Shown here: positions 10,875-17,817 of the stretch, piece by piece | Numbering within the stretch: the first letter of the stretch is position 1 | Layout of the letters: every line of letters starts with the position of its first letter | Assembly (NCBI GenBank): GCA_035765515.1 | Contig: DASTXN010000206.1 | Span: 1-38,489, forward strand | Origin: DASRSS01 sp035765515 | Lineage (GTDB): Bacteria > Actinomycetota > Actinomycetes > Mycobacteriales > Jatrophihabitantaceae | Direction of reading: 5' to 3' | DNA length: 38,489 bases | Made by a program: the position numbers and the translations under genes | The notes under the pieces: model-generated | The model's input: only the letters and a program-made list of their open reading frames with translations | Told to the model about the DNA's origin: nothing | Databases searched by the model: none

Positions 10875-11288
10875 TCAGCTTGTCGCGAGGTCGGCACGGT
10901 CGCGCAGGACGCGGCCCAACACGCCGTTCACGAACCGCGGTGACTCGTCGGTCGACAGGGTCTTGGCCAGTTCGACGGCTTCGTCGATCACGACGGCTTC
11001 GGGCACGTCCGGGCGCCAGAGCAGCTCGTAGACGCCCAGCCGGAGCACGGCGCGGTCGACGCCGGGCATGCGATCGATGGTCCAGCCCTCGGCATAGCCG
11101 GCGAGGATCTCGTCGACCCGCTCGCGGTTGGCGTCCAGCCCCTCGATCAGCTCGACGGTGTACTCGTTGACCGGCGGGTCGGCCAGGGCCAGCCGCTCGG
11201 CCAGCGTGGTCGTCGGCGAAACGCCGCGCGCGTCGGATTCGTACAGGACGTCGATCGCGCGCTTGCGGGCCTTGCTGCGAGCTGCCAT
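10875..11288 (-). CDS. nusB: Transcription antitermination factor NusB
   Basis: This 137-residue all-helical RNA-binding protein works with NusE (S10) in antitermination of rRNA operons. The start MAARSKARKRAIDVLYESDARG and the C-terminal VIDEAVELAKTLSTDESPRFVNGVLGRV segment are family signatures, visible here at about residues 1-22 and 98-126. Its ATG abuts the efp stop with no gap, so the two genes form one transcription unit. Streptomycetes carry bldD between nusB and pyrR. Here the interval is only 141 bases and contains no such gene. Confidence 0.97.
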   Translation of the reverse strand: MAARSKARKRAIDVLYESDARGVSPTTTLAERLALADPPVNEYTVELIEGLDANRERVDEILAGYAEGWTIDRMPGVDRAVLRLGVYELLWRPDVPEAVVIDEAVELAKTLSTDESPRFVNGVLGRVLRDRADLATS

Positions 11289-11852
11289 CTAGTTGTTGAC
11301 GCGGCCCAGGTAGCGACCGTCGCGGGTGTCCACCTTGACCTTCTCGCCGGTGGACACGAACAGCGGCACCTGGATCTCGGCACCGGTCTCGAGCGTCGCG
11401 GGCTTCGTCCCGCCGGTGGAACGGTCGCCCTGCAGGCCCGGGTCGGTGTGGCTGATCACCAGCTCGACGCTGGTCGGCAGCTCGACGTACAGCGCGACGC
11501 CCTCGTGCACCGCGACGACGACCTCGGCGTTGTCCAGCAGGTAGTTCGCCGCGTCGCCGACCGTCTCGGCCGGGACGTGCATCTGGTCGTACGTCTCGCC
11601 GTCCATGAAGACGAAGTCGGTGCCCTCCTTGTACAGGTAGGTCATCGCGCGCTTGTCGACCGTTGCCGTCTCGACCTTGGTGCCGGCGTTGAACGTCTTG
11701 TCGACGACCTTGCCCGAGAGCACGTTCTTCAGCGTGGTGCGGACGAACGCGCCGCCCTTGCCCGGCTTGACGTGCTGGAACTCCACGACGGTCCAGAGGT
11801 TGCCGTCCATGTTCAGGACCAGGCCGTTCTTGAGGTCGTTGGTGGTTGCCAC
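11289..11852 (-). CDS. efp: Translation elongation factor P
   Basis: This 187-residue three-domain protein relieves ribosome stalling at polyproline. The chosen GTG start at 11852 gives MATTNDLKNGLVLNMDG and exactly the 187 residues typical of actinobacterial EF-P. An upstream ATG at 11900 would add 16 unconserved residues. The tip of the functional loop reads HVKPGKGGAF, with Lys32. Actinobacterial EF-P usually has the palindromic PGKGP here, so the second Pro is replaced by Gly. The C-terminal signature GDRSTGGTKPATLETGAEIQVPLF is also present (about residues 140-165). A GGAAGAGA stretch lies upstream at a long spacing. Confidence 0.97.
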   Translation of the reverse strand: MATTNDLKNGLVLNMDGNLWTVVEFQHVKPGKGGAFVRTTLKNVLSGKVVDKTFNAGTKVETATVDKRAMTYLYKEGTDFVFMDGETYDQMHVPAETVGDAANYLLDNAEVVVAVHEGVALYVELPTSVELVISHTDPGLQGDRSTGGTKPATLETGAEIQVPLFVSTGEKVKVDTRDGRYLGRVNN

Positions 11853-11933
11853 GACAGCGCTCGTCTCTTCCGCTAGCTGATGGGTTCCGGGCGCCTGCAA
11901 TCGGGTACATACGGCGACCGACCGCTCAGTTTA

Positions 11934-11939
11934 TAGGCT
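11934..11939 (+). promoter_or_regulatory. -10 element for a leaderless crotonase-fold transcript
   Basis: TAGGCT fits the TANNNT -10 pattern and ends six bases before the ATG at 11946, so transcription would start at or next to the start codon. There is no Shine-Dalgarno sequence upstream. No clear -35 was seen. Confidence 0.45.
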
Positions 11940-11945
11940 CCGTGC

Positions 11946-12716
11946 ATGGACGAACGCGTGCGGGTCGAGGTCCGGGACCACATTGCCTACGCGACGTTGT
12001 CGCGCGCGGACAAGTACAACGGCCTGGACCTGCCGATGGTACGGGCGCTCGCCGACACCGCCGCACGGCTGCGCTCGGACCGGGACGTCCGCGCGGTGAT
12101 CCTGTCCGGCGACGGGCCGGCGTTCTGTGCGGGCCTGGACTTCGCCTCCGTCGCGATGGACCAGCGCCGGTTCCTGCTGTCGGGCCTGAAGGTTCCCGGC
12201 CAGCTGAACCTGTTCCAGAAGGCCTGCTGGAACTGGCGGGAGCTGCCCGTGCCGGTGATCGCCGTGCTGCACGGCCACTGCTACGGAGGCGGGCTACAGC
12301 TCGCGCTGGCCGCCGACTTCCGCATCGCCACGCCCGACTGCCAGCTGTCGATCATGGAAGGCAAGTGGGGATTGATTCCGGACATGACCGGCTCGGTCAC
12401 CCTGCGCGAACTGCTGCCGATGGACGTGGCCAAGCGGCTGACCATGACTGCCGAGACCTTCTCCGGTTCACGTGCGCTGGAGCTCGGCCTGGTGACCGAG
12501 GTCGCCGACGACCCGGCAAAGGCGGCCGAGGCGCTGGCCGCCGAGTTGCTCACCCGCTCGCCGGATGCGCTGGCTGCGACCAAGAAGCTGCTGCACCGCA
12601 CCTGGAGCCGGCCCCCGCGCTGGGCCTTCTGGACCGAGACCGTGCTCCAGTTCCGCCTGCTGGCCGGCGCCAACCACAAGTCCATCCGCGCAACGCGTAC
12701 CTCGCGACCGGCCTAA
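11946..12716 (+). CDS. Enoyl-CoA hydratase/isomerase family protein (dienoyl-CoA isomerase-like)
   Basis: This 256-residue crotonase-fold protein acts on acyl-CoA thioesters. The oxyanion-hole segments are GPAFCAGLDF (residues 57-66) and HGHCYGGGLQLALA (109-122). The first catalytic Glu of true hydratases, expected in the second segment, is Gln118 here. The second Glu is kept as Glu138 (MEGKWG), and Asp146 follows eight residues later in GLIPDMTG. A Glu...Asp pair at that spacing is the catalytic pair of delta3,5-delta2,4-dienoyl-CoA isomerases, so isomerisation is more likely than hydration. The substrate is unknown. The gene stands alone on the plus strand, divergent from efp and convergent with the DUF4442 gene. 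Confidence 0.9.
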   Translation: MDERVRVEVRDHIAYATLSRADKYNGLDLPMVRALADTAARLRSDRDVRAVILSGDGPAFCAGLDFASVAMDQRRFLLSGLKVPGQLNLFQKACWNWRELPVPVIAVLHGHCYGGGLQLALAADFRIATPDCQLSIMEGKWGLIPDMTGSVTLRELLPMDVAKRLTMTAETFSGSRALELGLVTEVADDPAKAAEALAAELLTRSPDALAATKKLLHRTWSRPPRWAFWTETVLQFRLLAGANHKSIRATRTSRPA

Positions 12717-12757
12717 AGAACAGGCCGGATCACTCGGTCCGCACCGCAAGCTCGCTG

Positions 12758-12792
12758 GCGCTCGCGCGGGCGCGGGCTCTTCGCGCGAGCGC
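12758..12792. terminator. Strong hairpin between convergent genes
   Basis: GCGCTCGCGCG (12758-12768) and CGCGCGAGCGC (12782-12792) form a perfect 11-base stem with a 13-base loop. It lies between the convergent crotonase and DUF4442 genes and could end transcription from both sides. No T-run follows, as is usual in high-GC genomes. Nearby GCTCGCTGGCGCTCGC resembles GAGC-rich intergenic repeats. Confidence 0.55.
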
Positions 12793-12806
12793 TCATCGTG
12801 TGGTGG

Positions 12807-13274
12807 TCAGCCTTTAGAGCGAGTGCTCGTATGCAGCTTGATGACGCCGGCCACGACGACGGTGCCGTCCTCGCGTTCGGCGCGCACGCGGACGTCCACC
12901 TCGCCGGGCTGTTCCCAGTCGGTGGTGTCCGTCTCCGCGATCGCGACCAGCGTCGAGGTGGACATCGCCAGGTACTCCAGTTGCATGCCCTTGGGGATCC
13001 AGCGCAGCTGCGGCGGGATCGTGGCCTCGGCCAGCGCGCCCATCGCCATCTCCAGGCCGTTCGCGACCGCGATCGCGTGCACGGTGCCGAGATGGTTGTG
13101 CACGCCCCACCACTTGCGCACCTTGATCTTCGCGTAGTTGGGACGCAGCTCGAGCACGGTCGGGGCGATCGTCAGGAAGTACGGGGCCTTCAACGCGAAC
13201 GCGAGCGAGAACGCGCCACGCCCGATCAGCGGCACCCGGTTCGCCCGCTCGTACAGATCCAGCACCTTGCTCAT
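12807..13274 (-). CDS. DUF4442 hotdog-fold protein, thioesterase-like
   Basis: This 155-residue protein matches the DUF4442 pattern: ELRPNYAKIKVRKWWGVHNHLGTVHAIAVANGLEMAMG forms the central part (about residues 42-80), with a His-Asn-His near the expected active-site helix. Members are related to acyl-CoA thioesterases, but substrates are mostly unknown. The ATG at 13274 is preceded by GGAGG at four bases. In-frame extensions upstream cross a large palindrome and were rejected. It converges with the crotonase gene, and both proteins may handle acyl-CoA compounds. Confidence 0.85.
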   Translation of the reverse strand: MSKVLDLYERANRVPLIGRGAFSLAFALKAPYFLTIAPTVLELRPNYAKIKVRKWWGVHNHLGTVHAIAVANGLEMAMGALAEATIPPQLRWIPKGMQLEYLAMSTSTLVAIAETDTTDWEQPGEVDVRVRAEREDGTVVVAGVIKLHTSTRSKG

Positions 13275-13291
13275 ACCGCCTCCAAGTACGC

Positions 13292-13341
13292 GATGATCAT
13301 GGCCGCAACCCCGGATTCCGGGGGTTCTGCCCATGATCATC
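13292..13341. repeat. Large nested palindrome
   Basis: Perfect 11-base arms GATGATCATGG (13292-13302) and CCATGATCATC (13331-13341) enclose a second palindrome, AACCCCGGATTCCGGGGGTT (13307-13326). The whole can fold into one long interrupted hairpin. It lies two bases beyond the stop of the small ORF at 13343-13459 and 17 bases upstream of the DUF4442 start. It could act as a terminator, or it may be a mobile palindromic repeat. No second copy is in the window. Confidence 0.75.
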
Positions 13342-13342
13342 A

Positions 13343-13459
13343 TCAAGTGATCCGACGAGACCCGTCTTCCGCCTCGCTCGAGAGAAGCCGACGTAGCAGG
13401 GCGGCCTGCCCTTGCAGGCGTAGCCCGAGTCCGTCGATCCACTGATCGGCGGAACTCAC
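13343..13459 (-). CDS. Small ORF, 38 residues, coupled to the TauE/SafE gene
   Basis: GTG at 13459 overlaps the stop of the permease gene as GTGA, the coupling arrangement used throughout this window. The product begins MSSADQWIDGLGLRLQ and has a Leu/Arg-rich amphipathic middle (AALLRRLLSSEAED). It ends two bases before the palindrome. G/C at third positions is about 68 per cent, lower than in the surrounding genes, so it may be a non-coding extension or a decayed gene. No family is recognised. Confidence 0.35.
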   Translation of the reverse strand: MSSADQWIDGLGLRLQGQAALLRRLLSSEAEDGSRRIT

Positions 13460-14397
13460 CCGACGGCCTCCGCGTGTTCGGGCAACGGCGCCTCCCGGCT
13501 GGGCAGCGCGGGGAAGCCGTGGCTGCGGCGCAGCAACATCCAGACCGGCCCCGACACCACCACGATCGCGGCCAGCACGACCAGGGTCATCACGTTGCCG
13601 ACGCCGAGCATCTTCAGCGCCGACGCCAGCAGCACGAAGCCGAGTGCGCGGCGGATCAGAGCGCTGGGCAGCCGCGAGGACAGCTGCGCGCCGATGTACG
13701 CGCCCGGAATCGACCCGACGAGCAACGCCGCCGTGACGCTGAACTCGAACTGGCCGAAAATGAGCTGGCCGATGGCCGCCGAGAGCACCAGCGGCACCGC
13801 CTGCACCAGATCGGTGCCGACCAGTTCGGACGCGCGCAGCGTCGGGTAGAGCGTCATCAGCGCGATGATGATCAGCGAGCCGGAACCCACCGAGGTCAGC
13901 CCGACGACCAGGCCGCCGATCAGACCGACGAGCACGGTCGGCAGCGGCTTGACGACGATCTGCGGCGGCCCCTTCGGGTCCTTGGCCCGGTGCCCGTCGC
14001 GCTGCGCAGCGCGCTCGGCCAGCCGCAGGTAGGCGCGCACGAGCAGCCCGCTCGCCGCGACGATGAGGGCGACCCCCAGCGCCTTCTGGATCACGTTCTG
14101 GACGCCGTCGCCGCTGCCCAGCGCCCGCGCGATCAGCACACCGCAGAACGCGGCGGGCACCGATCCCAGGCACAGCCAGCGCACCAGGTCCAGCCGCGCG
14201 TTGCCGTGCCGCAGGTGGACGAACGCCCCGACCGGGCGCATCACCGCCGAGGCGACCAGGTCACTGGACACCGCGGCCAGCGGCGACACCCCGAAGAAGA
14301 TCACGAGCATCGGCGTCATCAGCGCGCCGCCGCCCATGCCGGTCAGCCCGACGCAGATGCCGACCACGAGCGCGCCGAGTGCCAGCGCCCAGTCCAT
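13456..14397 (-). CDS. TauE/SafE family membrane permease
   Basis: This 313-residue integral membrane protein has about eight hydrophobic segments in two repeats. Each repeat opens with a Gly-rich signature: VGLTGMGGGALMTPML near residue 17, and VGLTSVGSGSLIIIALM past the middle, after a charged cytoplasmic loop (RAAQRDGHRAKDPKGP). The family moves sulfite, sulfonates or related sulfur anions across the inner membrane. The substrate here cannot be told. ATG 14397 was preferred to the GTG two codons earlier because AGGTGG lies six bases before it. It has its own strong promoter in the gap after aroQ, so it is probably expressed separately. Confidence 0.9.
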   Translation of the reverse strand: MDWALALGALVVGICVGLTGMGGGALMTPMLVIFFGVSPLAAVSSDLVASAVMRPVGAFVHLRHGNARLDLVRWLCLGSVPAAFCGVLIARALGSGDGVQNVIQKALGVALIVAASGLLVRAYLRLAERAAQRDGHRAKDPKGPPQIVVKPLPTVLVGLIGGLVVGLTSVGSGSLIIIALMTLYPTLRASELVGTDLVQAVPLVLSAAIGQLIFGQFEFSVTAALLVGSIPGAYIGAQLSSRLPSALIRRALGFVLLASALKMLGVGNVMTLVVLAAIVVVSGPVWMLLRRSHGFPALPSREAPLPEHAEAVG

Positions 14398-14435
14398 GCA
14401 CACCCACCTATCAGTCCTGTATTGCCTACCGGACT

Positions 14436-14463
14436 AGTATAGATAGGAGTGAGACCTTGTCCA
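14436..14463 (-). promoter_or_regulatory. Near-consensus promoter for the TauE/SafE gene
   Basis: On the minus strand TGGACA (14458-14463), a 16-base spacer and TATACT (14436-14441) each differ from the sigma-A consensus at one position. This is the best promoter in the window. AGTCC/GGACT (14413-14417 and 14431-14435) and CCTATC/GATAGG (14407-14412 and 14442-14447) form inverted repeats around the start region and could be an operator. No regulator gene is adjacent. Confidence 0.65.
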
Positions 14464-14483
14464 GCCGCCCCGGCGGACCGGTC

Positions 14484-14933
14484 TCAGGCCTGGATCTTCG
14501 GGCCCGCCTGCGAGGAGATCCAAGACAGCGCGAGGACGTAGCCCTCGACCCCGAGACCGACGATGACCCCGGTCGCGTGCGCGGAGATGTAGCTGTGGTG
14601 CCGGAAGCTCTCCCGCTTGTGCACGTTGCTGATGTGCACCTCGATCAGCGGGGCGGTGAGCATCGCGCAGGCGTCGCCCAGCGCGACGGACGTGTGCGTG
14701 AGGGCGCCCGCGTTCAGCACCACCGGCGTCCCGGCGTCGGCGGCTTCGTGCAGCCAGCTCAGCAACTCGCCCTCGTGCTCGCTCTGGCGCACCTCGACGT
14801 CCAGGCCGAGTTCGGCGCCGCCGCGCTGGCACAGCGCCTGCAGTTCCGCGTAGCTGGTCGAGCCGTAGACGTCCGGCTCCCGGTTGCCGAGCCGCCCCAG
14901 GTTCGGGCCGTTGAGCACCAGGACGCGGCTCAT
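14484..14933 (-). CDS. aroQ: 3-Dehydroquinate dehydratase, type II
   Basis: This 149-residue enzyme removes water from 3-dehydroquinate, the third step of the shikimate pathway. It forms dodecamers in related species. The N-terminal VLNGPNLGRLGNREPDVYG carries the active-site Asn and the flexible-lid Arg and Tyr. LNAGALTHTSVAL and IEVHISNVHKRESFRHHS supply the catalytic His and substrate-binding residues. The ATG at 14933 follows the hairpin repeat copy C. Type I enzymes are longer and unrelated, so the call is firm. Confidence 0.97.
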   Translation of the reverse strand: MSRVLVLNGPNLGRLGNREPDVYGSTSYAELQALCQRGGAELGLDVEVRQSEHEGELLSWLHEAADAGTPVVLNAGALTHTSVALGDACAMLTAPLIEVHISNVHKRESFRHHSYISAHATGVIVGLGVEGYVLALSWISSQAGPKIQA

Positions 14934-14991
14934 TCGGGGTCCCCGCGAAATTGCGGAGTGCGTTTTGTGGAGCAATTTCGTGGGGTGATCA
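14934..14991 (-). repeat. Start-codon-abutting hairpin repeat, copy C (aroB-aroQ gap)
   Basis: It spans from the aroB TGA to the aroQ ATG. The stem CGAAATTGC/GCAATTTCG is a perfect 9-base match with CCCC/GGGG outside and a single A/C mismatch between. The 17-base loop is TCCACAAAACGCACTCC. GGGGACCCCGA leads into the ATG. This is the best-preserved copy. Confidence 0.8.
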
Positions 14992-16068
14992 TCCCGAAAC
15001 CTCCGAGTAGGCGGCGGCGAGCAGGGACGGGTCCGGGTCGTCGACACCGACCGGCCGGGCCAGCCCGTCCAGCACGATGAACCGTATCCGGTTGCCGCGC
15101 GCCTTCTTGTCGACACGCATGGTTTCCAGCAGCGAGCCGAACGCGTCCGGGCGGTAGGACGTCGGCAGGCCGAGCGATTCGAGGACGCTCCGGTGCCGGT
15201 CCGCGGTCGCGTCGTCGAGGCGACCGAGCAGGCGGCCCAGCGCGGCCGCGTAGACGAGGCCGATCGAGATCGCGGCGCCGTGCCGCCACCGGTAGCGCTC
15301 GGCGCGCTCGATCGCATGACCGAGCGTGTGGCCGTAGTTGAGGATCTCGCGGCGGCCCTGCTCGGTGAGGTCCTCGGACACGACGTCGGCCTTGATGCGG
15401 ACGGACCGCTCGATGAGCTCGGCTTCGACGGGGTTGCCGGGGTGCGTCGCGGCGGCCGGGTCGGCCTCGATCAGGTCCAGGATCGCGGGGTCGGCGATGA
15501 AACCGCACTTGACGACCTCGGCCAGTCCGGCGACGTAGTCGTTGACCGGCAGCGTCTCCAGCGTGTTCAGGTCGCAGATCACGCCGGCGGGAGGGTGGAA
15601 CGCGCCGACCAGGTTCTTGCCGCGGTCGGTGTTGATCGCGGTCTTGCCGCCGACCGCGGCGTCGACCATCCCGGCCAGGGTCGTGGGCACCTGCACCACG
15701 CGCACGCCGCGCAGCCACGCGGCGGCGACCCAGCCGGCCAGGTCCGTGGTCGCTCCCCCGCCGAGGCCGACGATCGCGTCCGAGCGGGTGAAGCCGACCT
15801 GGCCGAGGACGTCCCAGCAGAACCCGGCCACCTCGAGCTTCTTGGCGTCCTCGCCGTCCGGCACCTCGATCGCGTGCGCGTCCGCGCCCTGCGCGGCGAG
15901 ATCGTCACGGACCGCCTCGGCCGTCGCGCGCAGCGTCGGCGGGTGGATCACGGCGACGCGCGCCGCATTGCCCAGCATCGGGGGAAGTTCGCCCAGCAGC
16001 CCGCGGCCGACCAGCACCTCGTACGGCGAGGGCCCTCCCACGGGGATGCGGGTGATCGGCTCGCTCAC
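14989..16068 (-). CDS. aroB: 3-Dehydroquinate synthase
   Basis: This 359-residue NAD- and metal-dependent enzyme turns DAHP into 3-dehydroquinate. NAD-binding residues are in VGLGGGATTDLAGWVAA. VQVPTTLAGMVDAAVGGKTAIN and the Zn-site segment ILNYGHTLGHAIE are diagnostic. The start GTG at 16068 overlaps the aroK stop as GTGA and yields MSEPITRIPVGG. Longer readings through aroK were rejected. It shares the operon aroC-aroK-aroB-aroQ, the usual actinobacterial order. Confidence 0.97.
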   Translation of the reverse strand: MSEPITRIPVGGPSPYEVLVGRGLLGELPPMLGNAARVAVIHPPTLRATAEAVRDDLAAQGADAHAIEVPDGEDAKKLEVAGFCWDVLGQVGFTRSDAIVGLGGGATTDLAGWVAAAWLRGVRVVQVPTTLAGMVDAAVGGKTAINTDRGKNLVGAFHPPAGVICDLNTLETLPVNDYVAGLAEVVKCGFIADPAILDLIEADPAAATHPGNPVEAELIERSVRIKADVVSEDLTEQGRREILNYGHTLGHAIERAERYRWRHGAAISIGLVYAAALGRLLGRLDDATADRHRSVLESLGLPTSYRPDAFGSLLETMRVDKKARGNRIRFIVLDGLARPVGVDDPDPSLLAAAYSEVSG

Positions 16069-16589
16069 GGTCGCGGCGCCTTCTCGTGCAGCCGGGCGGC
16101 GATGGTCGCGGCCACCTGCCCGGCGGTGCGCTGGTCGGTCTCGACGGTCATGGTGGCGAGCGCGGCGAAGATCGGCTCGCGCTCCGCGGCGAGAACCGCC
16201 AGCCTCGTCGGCGGGTCGTCGTTGAGCAGCGGGCGGGTGCGGGCGTCCCCGATGCGCGCGAGCAGGGTGTCCAGCGGCGCCTGCAACTGCACGACCTCGA
16301 CGCCGGAGAGGGAGAGCGCGTCCCGGGTGCGCTCGGCCAGCACCGCTCCCCCGCCGAGGGCGAGGACGCCGTCGAAATCGGTGAGCGCCGCGGCGATCGC
16401 ATCCGCCTCGGTCGCGCGGAAGGCCGGTTCCCCGTCGGCGGCGAAGATGTCGACGATGCGGCGGCCGCTGGCAGCCTCGATCAACTCGTCGGAGTCGGCG
16501 AACGGGACGCACAGGATCTTCGCGAGCCGGCGCCCGGTCGTGCTCTTGCCCGTGCCCGGCAGCCCGATCAGGACAACTTTCGGGCTCAC
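16065..16589 (-). CDS. aroK: Shikimate kinase
   Basis: This 174-residue P-loop kinase phosphorylates shikimate at the 3-hydroxyl using ATP. Walker A is GLPGTGKST (residues 9-17). The shikimate-binding Asp is in FADSDELIE, with Arg in EPAFRATEADAI and the Gly-rich LALGGGAV (about residues 75-82). The lid Arg is in DARTRPLLN. The start is GTG at 16589, which overlaps the aroC stop by four bases. The length is normal for a single-domain AroK. It is not fused to AroB as in some other lineages. Confidence 0.97.
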   Translation of the reverse strand: MSPKVVLIGLPGTGKSTTGRRLAKILCVPFADSDELIEAASGRRIVDIFAADGEPAFRATEADAIAAALTDFDGVLALGGGAVLAERTRDALSLSGVEVVQLQAPLDTLLARIGDARTRPLLNDDPPTRLAVLAAEREPIFAALATMTVETDQRTAGQVAATIAARLHEKAPRP

Positions 16590-17782
16590 GGGACGGTCAG
16601 GCCGCGTTCGGCCAGCCTCGCTAGGTAGGCGTCGCGGTTGCGCCGGGTCTCGGCGACCGAGTCGCCGCCGAACTTGTCCAGCACCGCCTCGGCCAGCACC
16701 AGCGCGACCATCGCCTCGGCCACGACACCCGCCGCGGGGACGGCGCAGACGTCCGAACGCTGGTTGATCGCGACTGCCGCATCGCCGGTCTGCGTGTCGA
16801 CGGTCTGCAGCGCGCGAGGGATGGTGGAGATCGGCTTCATGGCGGCGCGCACGCGCAGCACCTCGCCGGTGCTCATGCCGCCCTCGGTACCGCCGGAACG
16901 CCCGGACACCCGGCGGATCGCGCCGGAGTCGTCCCGGACGATCTCGTCATGCGCCTGCGAACCACGGATGCGCGCGAGCTCGAAGCCGTCGCCCACCTCG
17001 ACGCCCTTGATCGCCTGGATGCCCATGAGCGCGGCGGCAAGCCGGGCGTCCAACCGGCGGTCGCCGTGGGTGTGGCTGCCGAGTCCGGGCGGGGCGCCGT
17101 AGGCGAGCACCTCGACGATCCCGCCGAGCGTGTCGCCGGCCTTCTTCGTCTCGTCGATCTCGGCGATCATCGCGGCGGACGCCTGCGCGTCCAGGCAGCG
17201 CACTTCGGAGGCGTCGACCTTCTCGGCGTCGGACGGCAGCGGGACGACACCGGCGGGCGCCGACACCGACCCGATCGAGACGACGTGGCTGACGACCTCG
17301 ATCCCGGCCGCCTGCGCGAGGAACGCCTTTGCGACCGCGCCGAGCGCCACCCGCGCAGCGGTCTCGCGGGCGCTGGCGCGCTCCAGGATCGGCCGGGCGT
17401 CGTCCAGGTCGTACTTCTGCATGCCGGCCAGGTCGGCATGCCCGGGACGCGGACGGGTTAGCGGGGCGTTGCGGGCCTGCTCCGCGAGCACGTCGGCGTC
17501 GACCGGATCGGCCGACATCACCGTCGTCCACTTCGGCCATTCGGTGTTGCCGACGCGGATCGCGACCGGACCGCCCATCGTCACGCCGTGGCGCACGCCG
17601 CCGGTCAGTTCGACCTCGTCCTGCTCGAACTTCATGCGCGCGCCGCGGCCGTAGCCGAGGCGGCGGCGCGCCAGGTCACGGCGCAGGTCGGCAGTGGTCA
17701 CCTGCACCCCGGCCGGCAGCCCGTCGAGGACGGCGACCAGCGCGGGCCCGTGTGACTCGCCGGCAGTGATCCATCGCAACAC
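16586..17782 (-). CDS. aroC: Chorismate synthase
   Basis: This 398-residue enzyme needs reduced FMN and makes chorismate from EPSP, the last pathway step. The N-terminal LRWITAGESHGPAL, the RRLGYGRGARM segment, GHADLAGMQKY and the C-terminal SDVCAVPAAGVVAEAM are family signatures. The start is taken as GTG at 17782, giving MLRWITAGESHG as in homologues. A TTG one codon downstream is the alternative, and no clear Shine-Dalgarno sequence helps decide. It begins 35 bases after the zwf stop, so aroC may be read from a promoter upstream of zwf or within it. Confidence 0.97.
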   Translation of the reverse strand: MLRWITAGESHGPALVAVLDGLPAGVQVTTADLRRDLARRRLGYGRGARMKFEQDEVELTGGVRHGVTMGGPVAIRVGNTEWPKWTTVMSADPVDADVLAEQARNAPLTRPRPGHADLAGMQKYDLDDARPILERASARETAARVALGAVAKAFLAQAAGIEVVSHVVSIGSVSAPAGVVPLPSDAEKVDASEVRCLDAQASAAMIAEIDETKKAGDTLGGIVEVLAYGAPPGLGSHTHGDRRLDARLAAALMGIQAIKGVEVGDGFELARIRGSQAHDEIVRDDSGAIRRVSGRSGGTEGGMSTGEVLRVRAAMKPISTIPRALQTVDTQTGDAAVAINQRSDVCAVPAAGVVAEAMVALVLAEAVLDKFGGDSVAETRRNRDAYLARLAERGLTVP

Positions 17783-17817
17783 GCGGCAAGTGTCTCAGAA
17801 CGCTGCCGCGCTGCTGG

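Noticed and set aside
13343..14173. Long minus-strand frame overlapping the TauE/SafE gene in a second phase
   Set aside because: Only its last 38 codons, after the permease stop, are kept as a possible small ORF. The rest is an out-of-phase reading of the permease gene.
14413..14435. CsoR/CstR-type operator before the TauE/SafE gene
   Set aside because: The inverted repeat AGTCC/GGACT has a 13-base spacer and does not fit the G/C-tract pattern of those repressors, and no such regulator gene is adjacent.
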